Positions 13,414-24,050 of a DNA stretch of 64,000 nucleotides are shown here, piece by piece (the stretch's first letter is position 1; each line of letters starts with the position of its first letter). Location: assembly GCF_900188435.1 (NCBI RefSeq), contig NZ_FYFA01000002.1, positions 1,488,001 to 1,552,000 on the forward strand, written 5' to 3'. Origin of the DNA: Marinobacter sp. es.048. Lineage in GTDB: Bacteria; Pseudomonadota; Gammaproteobacteria; Pseudomonadales; Oleiphilaceae. The notes under the pieces are model-generated. The model did not search any database, was not told the origin of the DNA, and saw only the letters and a list, made by a program, of their open reading frames with translations. Made by a program: the position numbers and the translations under genes.

Positions 13414-14154
13414 TCAGTTCTCCGTTAAATCGTCCCAGTTGAAGGTGCGCTCGGCTTGCGAGGATTTTTTGCCCTCTGCCTGGGCAACAACCTGGATCTC
13501 AAGTGGCTCAAATTCTTCCGGCAGTTTCAGGGAGCCTTCAACATCCTGAAAGTACCGAAAACGGAATTTCACACCGAGATCGGCTATGTCCTCAGAGAGA
13601 TCACGCAAGGCGATGACCTCTTTTTCCTCATCACGCAAACCAATGACATTGACTGCCACCACACCGGAAATGTAGCTCTTGTTGTTGCCAACCTGGGTCA
13701 GCACCAGCTTGAAGTCATAATTGTCCTGATTGCGGGCCCGAACCAGCGTAAAGCTGTCTACCTGAAGCCCCTTGCTGGTTTCCGACGGAGCCATGATGTT
13801 TTTATAGAAAGTCAGGTCCGATTGCAGTGACACAATGCGGGTTTCCAGATCCACGATGGTTTTTCGCGCCTGGTTCAGGGCCTGCTCGTCAATCGCCTGC
13901 CCACGATCCAGGTTGATCAGCTGTTGCCGGGCCTTGCGATAATCATCCCGAAGCTTCTCGACCTCGTTTTCCAGCACCTGGTTTGACTCCTCTGCGCTGG
14001 AGAAACGGAAACCACTCTGAGCCAGCCCTGTGGCATACCCGGCAACCGCTGCCACAATGGTAAACATCAGGAGGATGGCGGTTCTTCGAAAGCGGTAACC
14101 CGGACGATGCCGGATGACCACATACTCTTCAGCCGGCTTTCGCTGTTCGCTCAC
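13414..14154 (-). CDS. DUF6776-like inner-membrane coiled-coil protein
   Basis: 246 residues if it starts at GTG 14154, which has AAGGAAAG four bases upstream; the longer frame from 14196 runs into argC and is less likely. A cytoplasmic tail (about 25 residues) precedes one membrane segment (TAILLMFTIVAAVAGYATGL), a coiled coil (about 70-120, EKLRDDYRKARQQLINLD) and a beta-rich periplasmic domain ending RTFNWDDL. I recognise the family (conserved with bactofilin in Pseudomonas and Marinobacter) but no function is known to me. Placed 16 bp after argC and directly before bactofilin, so a role in bactofilin anchoring is a fair guess. Confidence 0.8.
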   Translation of the reverse strand: MSEQRKPAEEYVVIRHRPGYRFRRTAILLMFTIVAAVAGYATGLAQSGFRFSSAEESNQVLENEVEKLRDDYRKARQQLINLDRGQAIDEQALNQARKTIVDLETRIVSLQSDLTFYKNIMAPSETSKGLQVDSFTLVRARNQDNYDFKLVLTQVGNNKSYISGVVAVNVIGLRDEEKEVIALRDLSEDIADLGVKFRFRYFQDVEGSLKLPEEFEPLEIQVVAQAEGKKSSQAERTFNWDDLTEN

Positions 14155-14170
14155 AATCTTTCCTTGTGCA

Positions 14171-15211
14171 TCAAGGCAGCAGCGCCGGGGCCTCAAGCCC
14201 CATTGTTTCTTTCAGACCGAACATGATGTTCATATTCTGAACCGCCTGTCCCGCCGCACCTTTCACAAGGTTATCGATGACGGACGAGACAATGACGATG
14301 TTGCTCTTCTCCTGTCTGTGCAGCGCCATACGACACTGATTCGCGCCGCGCACACTTCGGGTTTCCGGATGGCTGCCAAAAGGCATCACATCGACAAAGG
14401 GCTCATCGGCAAAACGCTCTTCAAACAACGCCTGCAACCGATCAAAATCCGCTGGATTTTTCAACTCAGCATAAAGCGTGGCCTCGATGCCGCGAATCAT
14501 CGGAATCAGGTGGGGAACGAAGGTCACACCCACATCCCCGCCAGCAGCGCCGCACAGTCCCTGACGGATCTCCGGCAGATGGCGATGGCCAGAGGCGCCG
14601 TAAGCCTTGAAGCTTTCACCAATCTCACCATGCAGCATACCAATTTTGCCCTGCCGGCCCGCACCGCTGGCCCCGGACTTGGCGTCCGCGATCAGGCGTG
14701 CAGGGTCTACCAAACCATGCTCCAGCAAGGGCAGGAAGCCCAGCTGAACCGCAGTCGGGTAGCAACCCGGGTTGGCAACCAGCTGAGCGGTACGAATTTC
14801 ATCGCGCACCACTTCCGGCAGCCCATAAACGGCCTTTTCAGCCCATTCCGGGCTCTCATGACCCATCCCGTACCAGTTGGCCCAGACATCCAGATCCTTC
14901 AGACGGAAATCGGCAGACAGATCCACTACACGCACGCCGGCCGACATAAGTTCCGGAACCATTCTCATGGCGACGCCGTGGGGCGTGGCGAAGAAAACCA
15001 GGTCGCAGGCTCCAAGCACGGCTACATCGGGCTCCGAAAACGCCAGGTCATAGTGGCCGCGCAAATTCGGGTACATATCCGCTACCGGCATGCCCGCCTC
15101 AGATCGGGAAGTAATGCAACTGACCGAAACTTCAGGGTGAACCGCGAGGATTCTCAGCAGTTCCACACCGGTGTATCCGGTGCCACCAACGATGCCTACT
15201 TTAATCACCAT
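14171..15211 (-). CDS. argC: N-acetyl-gamma-glutamyl-phosphate reductase
   Basis: 346 residues from ATG 15211 (GCTGGAG upstream); the frame is open 42 codons further but those residues are not family-like. Third step of arginine synthesis: NADPH-dependent reduction of N-acetylglutamyl phosphate. N-terminal Rossmann motif [15 protein letters not shown] and active-site Cys in NPGCYPTA (about residue 150). Length matches the family. Heads a minus-strand run argC, DUF6776, bactofilin, erpA and is divergent from the ClC channel gene. Confidence 0.97.
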   Translation of the reverse strand: MVIKVGIVGGTGYTGVELLRILAVHPEVSVSCITSRSEAGMPVADMYPNLRGHYDLAFSEPDVAVLGACDLVFFATPHGVAMRMVPELMSAGVRVVDLSADFRLKDLDVWANWYGMGHESPEWAEKAVYGLPEVVRDEIRTAQLVANPGCYPTAVQLGFLPLLEHGLVDPARLIADAKSGASGAGRQGKIGMLHGEIGESFKAYGASGHRHLPEIRQGLCGAAGGDVGVTFVPHLIPMIRGIEATLYAELKNPADFDRLQALFEERFADEPFVDVMPFGSHPETRSVRGANQCRMALHRQEKSNIVIVSSVIDNLVKGAAGQAVQNMNIMFGLKETMGLEAPALLP

Positions 15212-15308
15212 TTTCTCCAGCGACGTCGTATCAGAATTAAGAGCTTTAACGTTGTAGTCTACCATGATAAACCAATGACTTATTGCAGCACTCAGGGCGA
15301 CCGTTACA

Positions 15309-17138
15309 ATGTTGTCAGAATCGCTCTGGCAGTCCATTCAAATCCACCGGAACTCTGGCCTCATGCAGAAAATCTGGCACCAGATTACCGAGCATCTGAT
15401 TCCTGTTTTCCGGCGCCGACTATCCGGTGTTGATGCGTTGCCGCAACTGGCCGTGCTCGGCCTGCTGTCCGGGTTGATAACCGGCGGCGTTATCCTGGTC
15501 TTCCGCCTGGCTATCGAATGGCCGCTGGAGCATTTCCTCCCCGGGGATGGCTCCGAATCCTTCGAACAATTGGACCTGCTGACCCGTGGGCTCCTGCCCC
15601 TGGCTGGCGCAATCGGCCTGGGACTATTGATGCATCGTCTGGCCACCCACGACCGCAAGGTCGGGATTGTTCATGTGATGGAGCGCCTGAACTACCATCA
15701 GGGCTACATTTCCATGCGCAGCGCAATCGTGCAATTTATCTCGGGGGTTGCCACGGTGGTCAGTGGTCAGTCGGCGGGTCGTGAGGGGCCAGCAGTTCAC
15801 CTGGGGGCGGCTTTTTCCAGCCTGATGGGGCAATGGATGCGGCTGCCAAACAACAGCATCCGGACACTGGTGGCCTGCGGTTGCGCGGCGGCCATTTCAG
15901 CCTCTTTCAACACGCCGATCTCCGGTGTCATTTTCGCCATGGAAGTGGTGATGATGGAATACACCATTGCCGGTTTTACACCGATCATTCTTGCCGCCGT
16001 CAGCGCCGCCATTGTTACCCAGGCGGTCTATGGCACGGAACCGGCCTTCAGCGTGCCTGCACTGACCATGAACTCGTTAACGGAGATCCCCTGGATACTC
16101 GCCATTGCCGTGATTATCGGCATAGCGGCCGCGCTGTTTATCCAGCTGGTCGACACCGTGGGCAAGCACCAACACCGTCCAGTCCTGTTGCGCATTACCA
16201 TTGCGGGCCTTCTGATGGTGCCATTCGCCATTTTCATTCCGGAAACCATGGGTATCGGTTACGACACCGTCAACGAAACCATTAACGGCGAACTGGGGTT
16301 CTGGCTATTGCTCGGCGCTGGCGTCGCCAAGCTCGTGATTACCTCTCTTTCCATCGGCCTGGGCATGCCCAGTGGTGTGATTGGCCCCACTCTGTTCATG
16401 GGAGCAACCCTTGGTGGCGCCATGGGATTGATTGGCGCCCAGATCATGCCCGAGCAAGCCTCATTTGTTGGCTTCTACGCCATGCTCGGCATGGGAGCCA
16501 TGATGGGTGCCGTTCTGCAGGCGCCACTCGCTGCTCTGATGGCCTTGATGGAGCTCACGCGAAACCCCAATATCATTCTGCCGGGCATGCTGATTATTAC
16601 CACCTCGAGCCTGGTCACCAGCGAGGCCTTCGGCAAGAAATCACTGTTCCTCACCATTCTCAAGAACCAGGGACTTAGCTACCAGAACTCCCCGGTGATT
16701 CAGGCCCTGCGACGTGTATCGGTTGGCGCCATCATGGACCGCAGCATACTGAGAACTGAACGCCACCTGACGATGGAAGAGGCCCGCAAGGTTCTGAAAT
16801 CCGAGCCAAAGTGGCTGGTGGTTGAGGGCAGCAGCGGGCCGACCGCTCTGTTACCGGCTGTGGATCTGGCCAGATACCTGGAAGACACAGAAAAGCTGGT
16901 GGCCGAGGAAGAGATCGAACCGCCGGAGTCCATTGACCTGATGGACATCCCCGCCAACCGCCGTGACGTTGCCCCGGTGCAGTATCAGGCCACCCTGGAG
17001 GAGGCATTAAACGAGTTCGATGCAACCAATGCCGAGGCCCTCTACGTACAACGTCACGTCGCGCCAATGATCCAGCGGGTTTACGGAGTGGTGCTGAAAG
17101 CCGATATCGAGAGTTACTACCAATACCGACGGAGCTGA
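15309..17138 (+). CDS. ClC-family chloride channel/antiporter with C-terminal CBS pair
   Basis: 609 residues from ATG 15309; ATG 15363 is an alternative start. About ten hydrophobic membrane segments occupy residues 40-440. The gating-glutamate motif is [10 protein letters not shown] (about 157) and the G-x-x-x-P motif is [16 protein letters not shown] (about 350). The usual first filter motif GSGIP is absent; the aligned position reads [11 protein letters not shown]. Two CBS-like segments follow (about 475-600), likely a nucleotide or ionic-strength sensor. It moves chloride or a similar anion across the inner membrane; whether as channel or proton antiporter cannot be told. The next gene starts 3 bp after its stop. 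Confidence 0.88.
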   Translation: MLSESLWQSIQIHRNSGLMQKIWHQITEHLIPVFRRRLSGVDALPQLAVLGLLSGLITGGVILVFRLAIEWPLEHFLPGDGSESFEQLDLLTRGLLPLAGAIGLGLLMHRLATHDRKVGIVHVMERLNYHQGYISMRSAIVQFISGVATVVSGQSAGREGPAVHLGAAFSSLMGQWMRLPNNSIRTLVACGCAAAISASFNTPISGVIFAMEVVMMEYTIAGFTPIILAAVSAAIVTQAVYGTEPAFSVPALTMNSLTEIPWILAIAVIIGIAAALFIQLVDTVGKHQHRPVLLRITIAGLLMVPFAIFIPETMGIGYDTVNETINGELGFWLLLGAGVAKLVITSLSIGLGMPSGVIGPTLFMGATLGGAMGLIGAQIMPEQASFVGFYAMLGMGAMMGAVLQAPLAALMALMELTRNPNIILPGMLIITTSSLVTSEAFGKKSLFLTILKNQGLSYQNSPVIQALRRVSVGAIMDRSILRTERHLTMEEARKVLKSEPKWLVVEGSSGPTALLPAVDLARYLEDTEKLVAEEEIEPPESIDLMDIPANRRDVAPVQYQATLEEALNEFDATNAEALYVQRHVAPMIQRVYGVVLKADIESYYQYRRS

Positions 17139-17141
17139 CGA

Positions 17142-17564
17142 ATGCTGTGGGTGAAAGCCTTCCATATTATCTCACTGGTGTGCTGGTTCGCCGGCATTTT
17201 CTATCTGCCCAGACTGTTCGTCTACCACGCGGCCTGCGAGGACGAGCCCGGTCGTGAGCGCTTCAAGATCATGGAACGCAAGCTTTACCGGGGCATTACC
17301 ACCCCTTCAATGGTCGCCACCGTCGTCTTCGGTGTCTGGCTGATCAGTTACAATGCCTCCGGCTATTTCAGCCAGGGCTGGATGCATGCCAAGCTGTTTC
17401 TGGTGGCCATTCTGATCGTTTACCATTTCTACTGCGGGCACCTTGTAAAGGTCTTCCGGGACGACCGGAACACCAGAAGTCACGTGTTTTACCGGTGGTT
17501 CAATGAACTGCCGGTGCTGATTCTTCTGGCCGTTGTTATCCTGGCTGTTGTCAAACCGTTTTGA
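17142..17564 (+). CDS. hemJ: Protoporphyrinogen IX oxidase HemJ
   Basis: 140 residues, four membrane segments. The conserved His in VKAFHIISLVCWFAGIFYLP and the conserved Lys in MHAKLFLVAIL match HemJ, which oxidises protoporphyrinogen IX to protoporphyrin IX in many gammaproteobacteria lacking HemG/HemY. It starts 3 bp after the ClC gene. hemL, an early tetrapyrrole gene, lies 1.5 kb downstream in the same direction, which supports a heme role. Its stop codon overlaps the Shine-Dalgarno of thiD. Confidence 0.93.
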   Translation: MLWVKAFHIISLVCWFAGIFYLPRLFVYHAACEDEPGRERFKIMERKLYRGITTPSMVATVVFGVWLISYNASGYFSQGWMHAKLFLVAILIVYHFYCGHLVKVFRDDRNTRSHVFYRWFNELPVLILLAVVILAVVKPF

Positions 17565-17575
17565 GGAGCTGAGTC

Positions 17576-18364
17576 ATTAAACGCTATACCCGACCCCAGG
17601 TTCTGATTCTTTCCGGCCTTGATCCGTCCGGCGGCGCCGGCATTCAGGCCGACATCCAGGCTGTCACCTCGCTCGGCTGTCACCCCTTGCCGGTTCTTAC
17701 CTGCCTCACCGTGCAGGATACCCGTAACGTGTATGGCGCCGAGCCCGTATCGGCTGACCTGATCCGAAAGCAACTCCAGTGTCTCGCCGATGATTCCCCG
17801 ATTCACGCGATCAAAACCGGCGCCCTGGGCAATGCTGCGGCGGTGGATGTGCTCGTGGATTTCATCCGTGAACACCCCGGCATTCCCGTGATTACCGACC
17901 CCGTAATCAAGGCCGCGGGTGGCGGTGATCTGGCCGACGACGAACTGGTTAGCGCCATGAAGGAGAAGCTCTTTCCCCTCGCCGAAATGATCACACCCAA
18001 CGGTGTCGAACTGGCAATGCTTGGGGACAGTGAAAACGCCGATCAGGCGGCCGATAATCTTCTGGAGGGCGGCTGCGAATCCGTACTCGCCACCGGCGGT
18101 CATGGTACCGGCATTCATATTACCAACACGCTCTATAACCACGCCCCTGAGCCCATGCGCTGGGAGATTGAACGCATTGGCGGCGAGTACCACGGCACTG
18201 GCTGCACTCTGGCAGCGGCCATTGCTGCCGGCAGGGCTTCCGGCCTGTCGCCCCGCGCAGCCATTTCTCAGGCCCAGAACTACGTTCATCGCGCTATCCT
18301 GCACGCCCTGGAAGTCGGCAAAGGCCAGCCGGTTCCAGATCGAGGCATTCAGTGGGAGCGATGA
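17576..18364 (+). CDS. thiD: Hydroxymethylpyrimidine (phosphate) kinase, predicted ATT start
   Basis: 262 residues if read from ATT 17576. Phosphorylates HMP and HMP-P for thiamine synthesis. The N-terminal signature LSGLDPSGGAGIQADIQAV must be included for a working enzyme, yet the frame has a TGA at 17570-17572 and no ATG, GTG or TTG between it and the signature; the first standard start codon is TTG 17687, inside the domain. The only usable codon is ATT 17576, 7 bases after a perfect GAGGAG (17563-17568). Further family motifs: IKTGALGNA, TDPVIKAAGGGDL, GEYHGTGCTLAAAIAAG with the anion-hole GTGC. The stop overlaps the thiE ATG. Confidence 0.92.
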   Translation: MKRYTRPQVLILSGLDPSGGAGIQADIQAVTSLGCHPLPVLTCLTVQDTRNVYGAEPVSADLIRKQLQCLADDSPIHAIKTGALGNAAAVDVLVDFIREHPGIPVITDPVIKAAGGGDLADDELVSAMKEKLFPLAEMITPNGVELAMLGDSENADQAADNLLEGGCESVLATGGHGTGIHITNTLYNHAPEPMRWEIERIGGEYHGTGCTLAAAIAAGRASGLSPRAAISQAQNYVHRAILHALEVGKGQPVPDRGIQWER

Positions 18365-19020
18365 GTAAAGGGCTGCACCCGGGTCTCTACGCCATCACCG
18401 ACAGCGTACTGACACCGCCCGAAACCCTGATTTCATCTGTTGAGGCCGCGCTTCGGGGAGGCGCGGTCATGGTACAATACCGCGAAAAGAACGCGCCGAT
18501 GGCCGAACGGTTTTCCCAGGCGGCCAGTTTGCAGGCTGTATGCCGAAATGCGGGCGTTCCATTGCTGATCAATGACGACCCGGATCTGGCGAAACGGGTC
18601 GGTGCTGCCGGAGTCCACATGGGGCAGACGGACGGCTCATTGGCAGCGGCCCGCCGGCTTCTCGGTGATGAGGCCATTATCGGTATAACCTGCCACGCCG
18701 ATCTTGCACTGGCGCAGGCCGGACTGGAAGCGGGCGCGGATTATCTGGCGTTCGGGCGGTTCTATACATCGTCGACCAAACCGGGCGCCCCGGCGGCGCC
18801 TCCCGGCGTACTGACCGAAGCCAAGCATCTCGGCCTTCCAATCACCGCCATTGGCGGTGTAACCGCAAACAACGGCGAACCTCTTGTTCTTGCCGGCGCC
18901 GACATGCTTGCCGTGGTAGGCGGCCTGTTTGGCGGCACCACTGACGACATTGAGCTGCGAGCCAAAGCTTTTGAACGCCTGTTCGCAAGCCACCACCCAC
19001 TTTTTTCAATTCCGGAATAA
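18361..19020 (+). CDS. thiE: Thiamine-phosphate synthase
   Basis: 219 residues from ATG 18361, which overlaps the thiD stop (ATGA) and follows GTGGGAG. Joins HMP-PP and thiazole phosphate into thiamine phosphate. TIM-barrel motifs: MVQYREKNA, LLINDDPDLA, GVHMGQTDGS, YLAFGRFYTSSTKPGAP, AIGGVTANN. Coupled to thiD, its pathway partner, and followed 15 bp later by hemL. Confidence 0.96.
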   Translation: MSKGLHPGLYAITDSVLTPPETLISSVEAALRGGAVMVQYREKNAPMAERFSQAASLQAVCRNAGVPLLINDDPDLAKRVGAAGVHMGQTDGSLAAARRLLGDEAIIGITCHADLALAQAGLEAGADYLAFGRFYTSSTKPGAPAAPPGVLTEAKHLGLPITAIGGVTANNGEPLVLAGADMLAVVGGLFGGTTDDIELRAKAFERLFASHHPLFSIPE

Positions 19021-19035
19021 CAGGAGCCCAGATCC

Positions 19036-20316
19036 ATGACGCACTCCGAAACCCTGTTCGAGCAGGCCCAGAAATACATCCCCGGTGGCGTGAATTCTCC
19101 GGTCCGGGCCTTTCGAGGCGTCGGCGGCACGCCGATCTTCTTCAAACATGCCCAGGGCGCCTATCTGTACGACGAAGACGACCAGCGCTACATCGATTAT
19201 ATCGGTTCCTGGGGGCCCATGATTCTTGGCCACGGTGACCAGCGCATCAAGGACGCCCTGCACGCGCAGGTTGATCTAGGCATTGGCTACGGTGCCCCGA
19301 CGGCTCTCGAAACCGAGATGGCCAAGAAAGTCTGCGAGCTGGTGCCTTCCATTGAACTGGTCCGCATGGTGAACTCGGGTACCGAGGCCACCATGAGCAC
19401 TGTCCGTTTGGCGAGGGGCTACACCGGTCGCGACAAGATCGTGAAATTTGAGGGCTGCTACCACGGCCACGTCGATTCACTGCTGGTAAAAGCCGGCTCC
19501 GGCGCCCTCACCCTGGGCGTGCCGAACTCCCCGGGCATCCCCGCCAGCCTGGCCGAGCACACCATCACGCTGACCTACAACGACATGGACAGCGTTCGCG
19601 AATGCTTCCGGGAGATGGGCGACCAGATCGCCGCGATTATCGTAGAGCCGGTCGCTGGCAATATGAACTGCATTCCACCGGTCCCCGGCTTCCTCGAGGG
19701 GTTGCGGGAAGTGTGTGACGAGCACGGCACCGTTCTGATCTTCGACGAGGTGATGACCGGGTTCCGGGTTTCCCTGGGCGGCGCACAGGGGCTGTATGGC
19801 GTAACCCCGGACCTTACCGCACTGGGCAAAGTGATTGGTGGCGGGCTTCCAGTGGGCGCGTTTGGCGGCAAACGGGAAATCATGGAACACATCTCACCGC
19901 TGGGACCGGTTTACCAGGCGGGCACTCTGAGCGGTAACCCCCTGGCCATGTGCGCCGGCCTGACGACCCTGAATGCGATTTCCGAACCCGGTTTCCACGA
20001 CCGGCTGACCGAGAAAACCAATGCCGTTCGCGATGGCCTGAAAGAAGCCGCTGATGCCACGGGCATCCCGTTGACCGTGCAGAGTGCCGGCGCCATGTTC
20101 GGGTTCTTCTTCACCGAGGAAAGCTCTGTTACCCGCTTTGACCAGGTGATGGGCTGCGATATCGAGCGCTTCAAGAAGTTCTTCCAGGGCATGTTGAAGG
20201 AAGGCGTATATCTGGCACCATCGGCCTTTGAGGCAGGCTTTACGACAGCGGCTCTCTCCGGACAGGACATAGCCGACACCATAGCCGCGGCCAAAAAGGT
20301 CATGGCCACGCTCTGA
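19036..20316 (+). CDS. hemL: Glutamate-1-semialdehyde 2,1-aminomutase
   Basis: 426 residues, PLP enzyme forming 5-aminolevulinate, the first tetrapyrrole precursor. Catalytic Lys in [17 protein letters not shown] (about residue 265), PLP-binding [16 protein letters not shown] and [10 protein letters not shown]. Length matches family. The gene cluster hemJ-thiD-thiE-hemL pairs an early and a late heme step around thiamine genes. A stable hairpin follows 22 bp after the stop. Confidence 0.97.
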   Translation: MTHSETLFEQAQKYIPGGVNSPVRAFRGVGGTPIFFKHAQGAYLYDEDDQRYIDYIGSWGPMILGHGDQRIKDALHAQVDLGIGYGAPTALETEMAKKVCELVPSIELVRMVNSGTEATMSTVRLARGYTGRDKIVKFEGCYHGHVDSLLVKAGSGALTLGVPNSPGIPASLAEHTITLTYNDMDSVRECFREMGDQIAAIIVEPVAGNMNCIPPVPGFLEGLREVCDEHGTVLIFDEVMTGFRVSLGGAQGLYGVTPDLTALGKVIGGGLPVGAFGGKREIMEHISPLGPVYQAGTLSGNPLAMCAGLTTLNAISEPGFHDRLTEKTNAVRDGLKEAADATGIPLTVQSAGAMFGFFFTEESSVTRFDQVMGCDIERFKKFFQGMLKEGVYLAPSAFEAGFTTAALSGQDIADTIAAAKKVMATL

Positions 20317-20337
20317 TCTTTCTGCTGCTCCCCATCG

Positions 20338-20374
20338 ATGGCCCCGCAGGTCGCAACATGTCCTGCGGGGCCAT
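20338..20374 (+). terminator. Hairpin after hemL
   Basis: Stem ATGGCCCCGCAGG/CCTGCGGGGCCAT (13 bp) with an 11-base loop. No clear T run follows, so it may end transcription weakly or protect the 3' end. Confidence 0.6.
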
Positions 20375-21566
<1,192 letters not shown>

Positions 21567-21575
21567 AGGGTTGCC

Positions 21576-21610
21576 GGCCTTCTGGCTTTGCCTTGCAGAT
21601 CTAGAAGGCC
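21576..21610. terminator. Convergent hairpin between lipase and the beta-barrel gene
   Basis: GGCCTTCT (21576-21583) pairs with AGAAGGCC (21603-21610) across a 19-base loop, overlapping the stop of the minus-strand gene. Likely a weak bidirectional terminator. Confidence 0.45.
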
Positions 21611-22923
21611 CCTTCCAGGGTGAGCATCAGCGTCTGGCGCTGATAATGATACTGCGACAGACTGCTTCTGTTGTCCCGAACCAGCCACTCCCCCCGGACC
21701 AGCCAAAGGCTGTCCAGGGACTTCTCCGCCAGCAATCCAATCTCCAGACGGTTATCTTTTCTACGACCGCTCTCGCCGTCCCCAACCACCAACTGATGGG
21801 CGTCCCGGTATCGACTGTGGCGAACAGAGCCCGTTGTTCCGAATACGATATCTGGCCGCCAGCGGTAGCGACCGGCAAACTCCAGTGTGTGGTGGGTGGG
21901 TGAGACACTGATAAATTCATCGGCTGCTCGCAAATCCCGCCGGTCATTGATTTCCAGTGAGTATTCGCCGTCCAATCGCCAGGGTCCCAGGTACTTCCTC
22001 GCATGAAAGCGTGCCCGGTACCACTGTCCGTCATAGGCCTCGAAGCCTGAACCACCATTCACGATAGCCGCCGCCAGGGCTATTCCGCACTGATCCGGGG
22101 CTACGGGTAGCGAACACTCACGCCAACGATAAAACCCCTCGATGCCGTATCGGGTTTCAAGGGATTGACTGTCAAACCAGGACTTCACCAACGAAACCAG
22201 AGCGCCGCGCTCACCTGCAGCCAAGGTCTCAGACCAGCCTAGTCGTCCCTGTAACAACTGAGTGTCGTATTCATCATCGGACGGATGTTCCCGGGAATAG
22301 GCGGCAGCATCGAGGGAAAGCCGTGAGCGGGTGCCGACTGGCCGTTCGTAGGTTCCCGCAGCCAGAGCTTCGAGGAAGCCCCCACCCTCACTGGACGCCG
22401 CATCCTCGGGCAGGCCGGCAATATTGGAATCATAACCGCCTGAGATACCCAGATAGCCGCGAATGGAGGGCTGGCTGGCCGACCGCGGCGCTCCACCGGC
22501 CAGTTTATTCAGTTGCGCCAGGGCCAGTGTCCGGATTTTTTCCGGAGCGCTCTCGGCCGAGGCCTGCTCGAACCAGTGACGGGCTTCGGCAGACTCCTCC
22601 CTGGCAAGCGCGACCAGACCGAGGTTATAACGCGCCAGGGCACCATTGGAGCCGTCCAGCAATGAACGGAAGGCAGATTCAGCGGCGACATAATCGCCCA
22701 GCTGGTAGCAGACAACACCGAGGTTATAGAAAAGCGAGGGAGATCTCAGGCCAGCATCAACGGCCCTCTGGAAGTGCTGTTTCGCGGCGCTCAGGTCTTC
22801 TGCTTCAAAGGCTTCAACGCCGGCACGGAAATCCTCCATGCCGGCTTCCGTTTCAGCCGCCTGAAGAATCACCGCGGGCATTAACAACAAGATCAGGGAC
22901 AGGGCGCGCCAAAATACCAGCAA
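21601..22923 (-). CDS. TPR protein with C-terminal outer-membrane beta-barrel
   Basis: 440 residues. Signal peptide (ILLLMPAVILQAAE), then about three TPR-like repeats (residues 28-140; LFYNLGVVCYQLGDYVAAESAFRSLL is one helix pair), then an Asp/Ser/Tyr-rich region of amphipathic strands ending in Phe (LMLTLEGAF). A terminal aromatic residue and alternating strands are typical of BAM substrates. A TPR plus barrel layout recalls surface export or assembly proteins such as Slam/PgaA-like proteins, but no specific family is certain. Last gene of the ECF sigma operon (53 bp after its neighbour), so it may be a target or sensor of that system. Confidence 0.65.
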   Translation of the reverse strand: MLVFWRALSLILLLMPAVILQAAETEAGMEDFRAGVEAFEAEDLSAAKQHFQRAVDAGLRSPSLFYNLGVVCYQLGDYVAAESAFRSLLDGSNGALARYNLGLVALAREESAEARHWFEQASAESAPEKIRTLALAQLNKLAGGAPRSASQPSIRGYLGISGGYDSNIAGLPEDAASSEGGGFLEALAAGTYERPVGTRSRLSLDAAAYSREHPSDDEYDTQLLQGRLGWSETLAAGERGALVSLVKSWFDSQSLETRYGIEGFYRWRECSLPVAPDQCGIALAAAIVNGGSGFEAYDGQWYRARFHARKYLGPWRLDGEYSLEINDRRDLRAADEFISVSPTHHTLEFAGRYRWRPDIVFGTTGSVRHSRYRDAHQLVVGDGESGRRKDNRLEIGLLAEKSLDSLWLVRGEWLVRDNRSSLSQYHYQRQTLMLTLEGAF

Positions 22924-22976
22924 ACAGGTTTCTCCGGATTAATCCACGCGGGGCAGGACCGGTTATATATCCGGCT

Positions 22977-23351
22977 TCAGCGATCCAGCCCTGGTGCATC
23001 CGGCAGCTCTGGGCGCTCCGGCCGCTCCGGTAACTCAGGCTTATCCTTGATCAGTTCCCGGGATTGCCTGGCTTTTTCGGACATGGACTCACCAAACTCG
23101 CGCCCCCTTTCTCGGGCTTCACTCGCCGCATCCAGCCCGCGAGAGCCGGACTCACCCGGATTTTCGGGTCTTCCGATAGCGCGGGGCAACTCGATTTCCC
23201 GCACGACTGAATCGGTGAGTTCTGCATCGTCAATCACCATACGCATGGTAACATCCAGATCATCATTAGCCAGTGTTGTCGCCGGGACCCAAAACCCGAA
23301 CATCAGCAATCCGACCAGCTTGGCGCTCAATGCGAACCTGCAACCTGTCAT
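22977..23351 (-). CDS. Small exported proline/charge-rich protein
   Basis: 124 residues. Signal-like N-terminus (LVGLLMFGFWVPATTLAND), then an acidic start (DDLDVTMRMVIDDAEL) and a charged, Pro/Glu/Arg-rich tail (PELPERPERPELPDAPG). No family recognised. Its ATG overlaps the stop of the anti-sigma gene (ATGA), which supports expression and a role in the same system. Confidence 0.6.
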   Translation of the reverse strand: MTGCRFALSAKLVGLLMFGFWVPATTLANDDLDVTMRMVIDDAELTDSVVREIELPRAIGRPENPGESGSRGLDAASEARERGREFGESMSEKARQSRELIKDKPELPERPERPELPDAPGLDR

Positions 23352-24040
23352 GATTCGGGATCCTCGACCGGGCGTTGTGGGTATTCGGGAATCAGGGCCC
23401 GAAAGGTTTTCTGGCGATCTCCGGTGTCCAGTCGGGCCACCAACTCACCGGCACCGGGAAAGAGGAGCTTCAGGGGCAGCGACAGGACGTTCTCCCCGGC
23501 ATTCAGGCTCACCTGCCAGCTAAGCTCCCGATGCCCTGGCCAGGAAGCCAGTTCCACATTGGGTGGCAACTCCAGGGTAAGCGTAACGTTTTCCAGAGCC
23601 TCGCCCGAACGGAAGGCAAGGCGCACGGTTTTCTCAACGGGCTCTGTAATCCCGGATGCAGAGTTTTCAGCGGCACTTTCCGAGGACGCGACAACAGGCT
23701 GGGCGCTGTCAGTCACACCATTGGGCTGGAACAGAAAACCCAGGCCGATACCCAGGGCAAGAGCCGCCGCAATGGCGCCACCCAGTGCCCCGTGACTCCA
23801 TCCAGACTTCGGATTGGCTTCGCCTCGGGCAGAGGACAAAACACGGCTGTGAAAATCAGAGGAAGGCGCAGGGACGCTGAATTGCTCCTGCAACGCCCGG
23901 TTCAAAGCCCGCTCCGAGGCAAACCACTCACCGCACGCCGGGCAGGCAGCAACGTGCACCTTCACCCGGTCACGGGCGGGGGCGGAAAGCTCATTATTGA
24001 TGTAGGCGGGCAGATCCACCCGGATTTCGTTGCAGGACAT
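23348..24040 (-). CDS. Anti-sigma factor (zf-HC2 type)
   Basis: 230 residues from ATG 24040, preceded by GAGGTG. N-terminal zinc-binding anti-sigma domain: MSCNEIRVDLPAYINNELS, with the H-x3-C-x2-C motif in VHVAACPACGEW. One membrane segment (ALGGAIAAALALGIGLGFLF, about 105-125) and a periplasmic beta-rich domain follow. Expected to hold the ECF sigma factor at the membrane until a periplasmic signal arrives. Starts 10 bp after the sigma gene's stop and overlaps the next gene. Confidence 0.87.
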   Translation of the reverse strand: MSCNEIRVDLPAYINNELSAPARDRVKVHVAACPACGEWFASERALNRALQEQFSVPAPSSDFHSRVLSSARGEANPKSGWSHGALGGAIAAALALGIGLGFLFQPNGVTDSAQPVVASSESAAENSASGITEPVEKTVRLAFRSGEALENVTLTLELPPNVELASWPGHRELSWQVSLNAGENVLSLPLKLLFPGAGELVARLDTGDRQKTFRALIPEYPQRPVEDPES

Positions 24041-24050
24041 TGTCTTCACC

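Noticed and set aside
14114..15433. 439-codon plus-strand frame
   Set aside because: It lies antisense to argC and its neighbour, which have clear motifs on the minus strand; the frame's product has no family pattern. High GC with biased codons creates such shadow frames.
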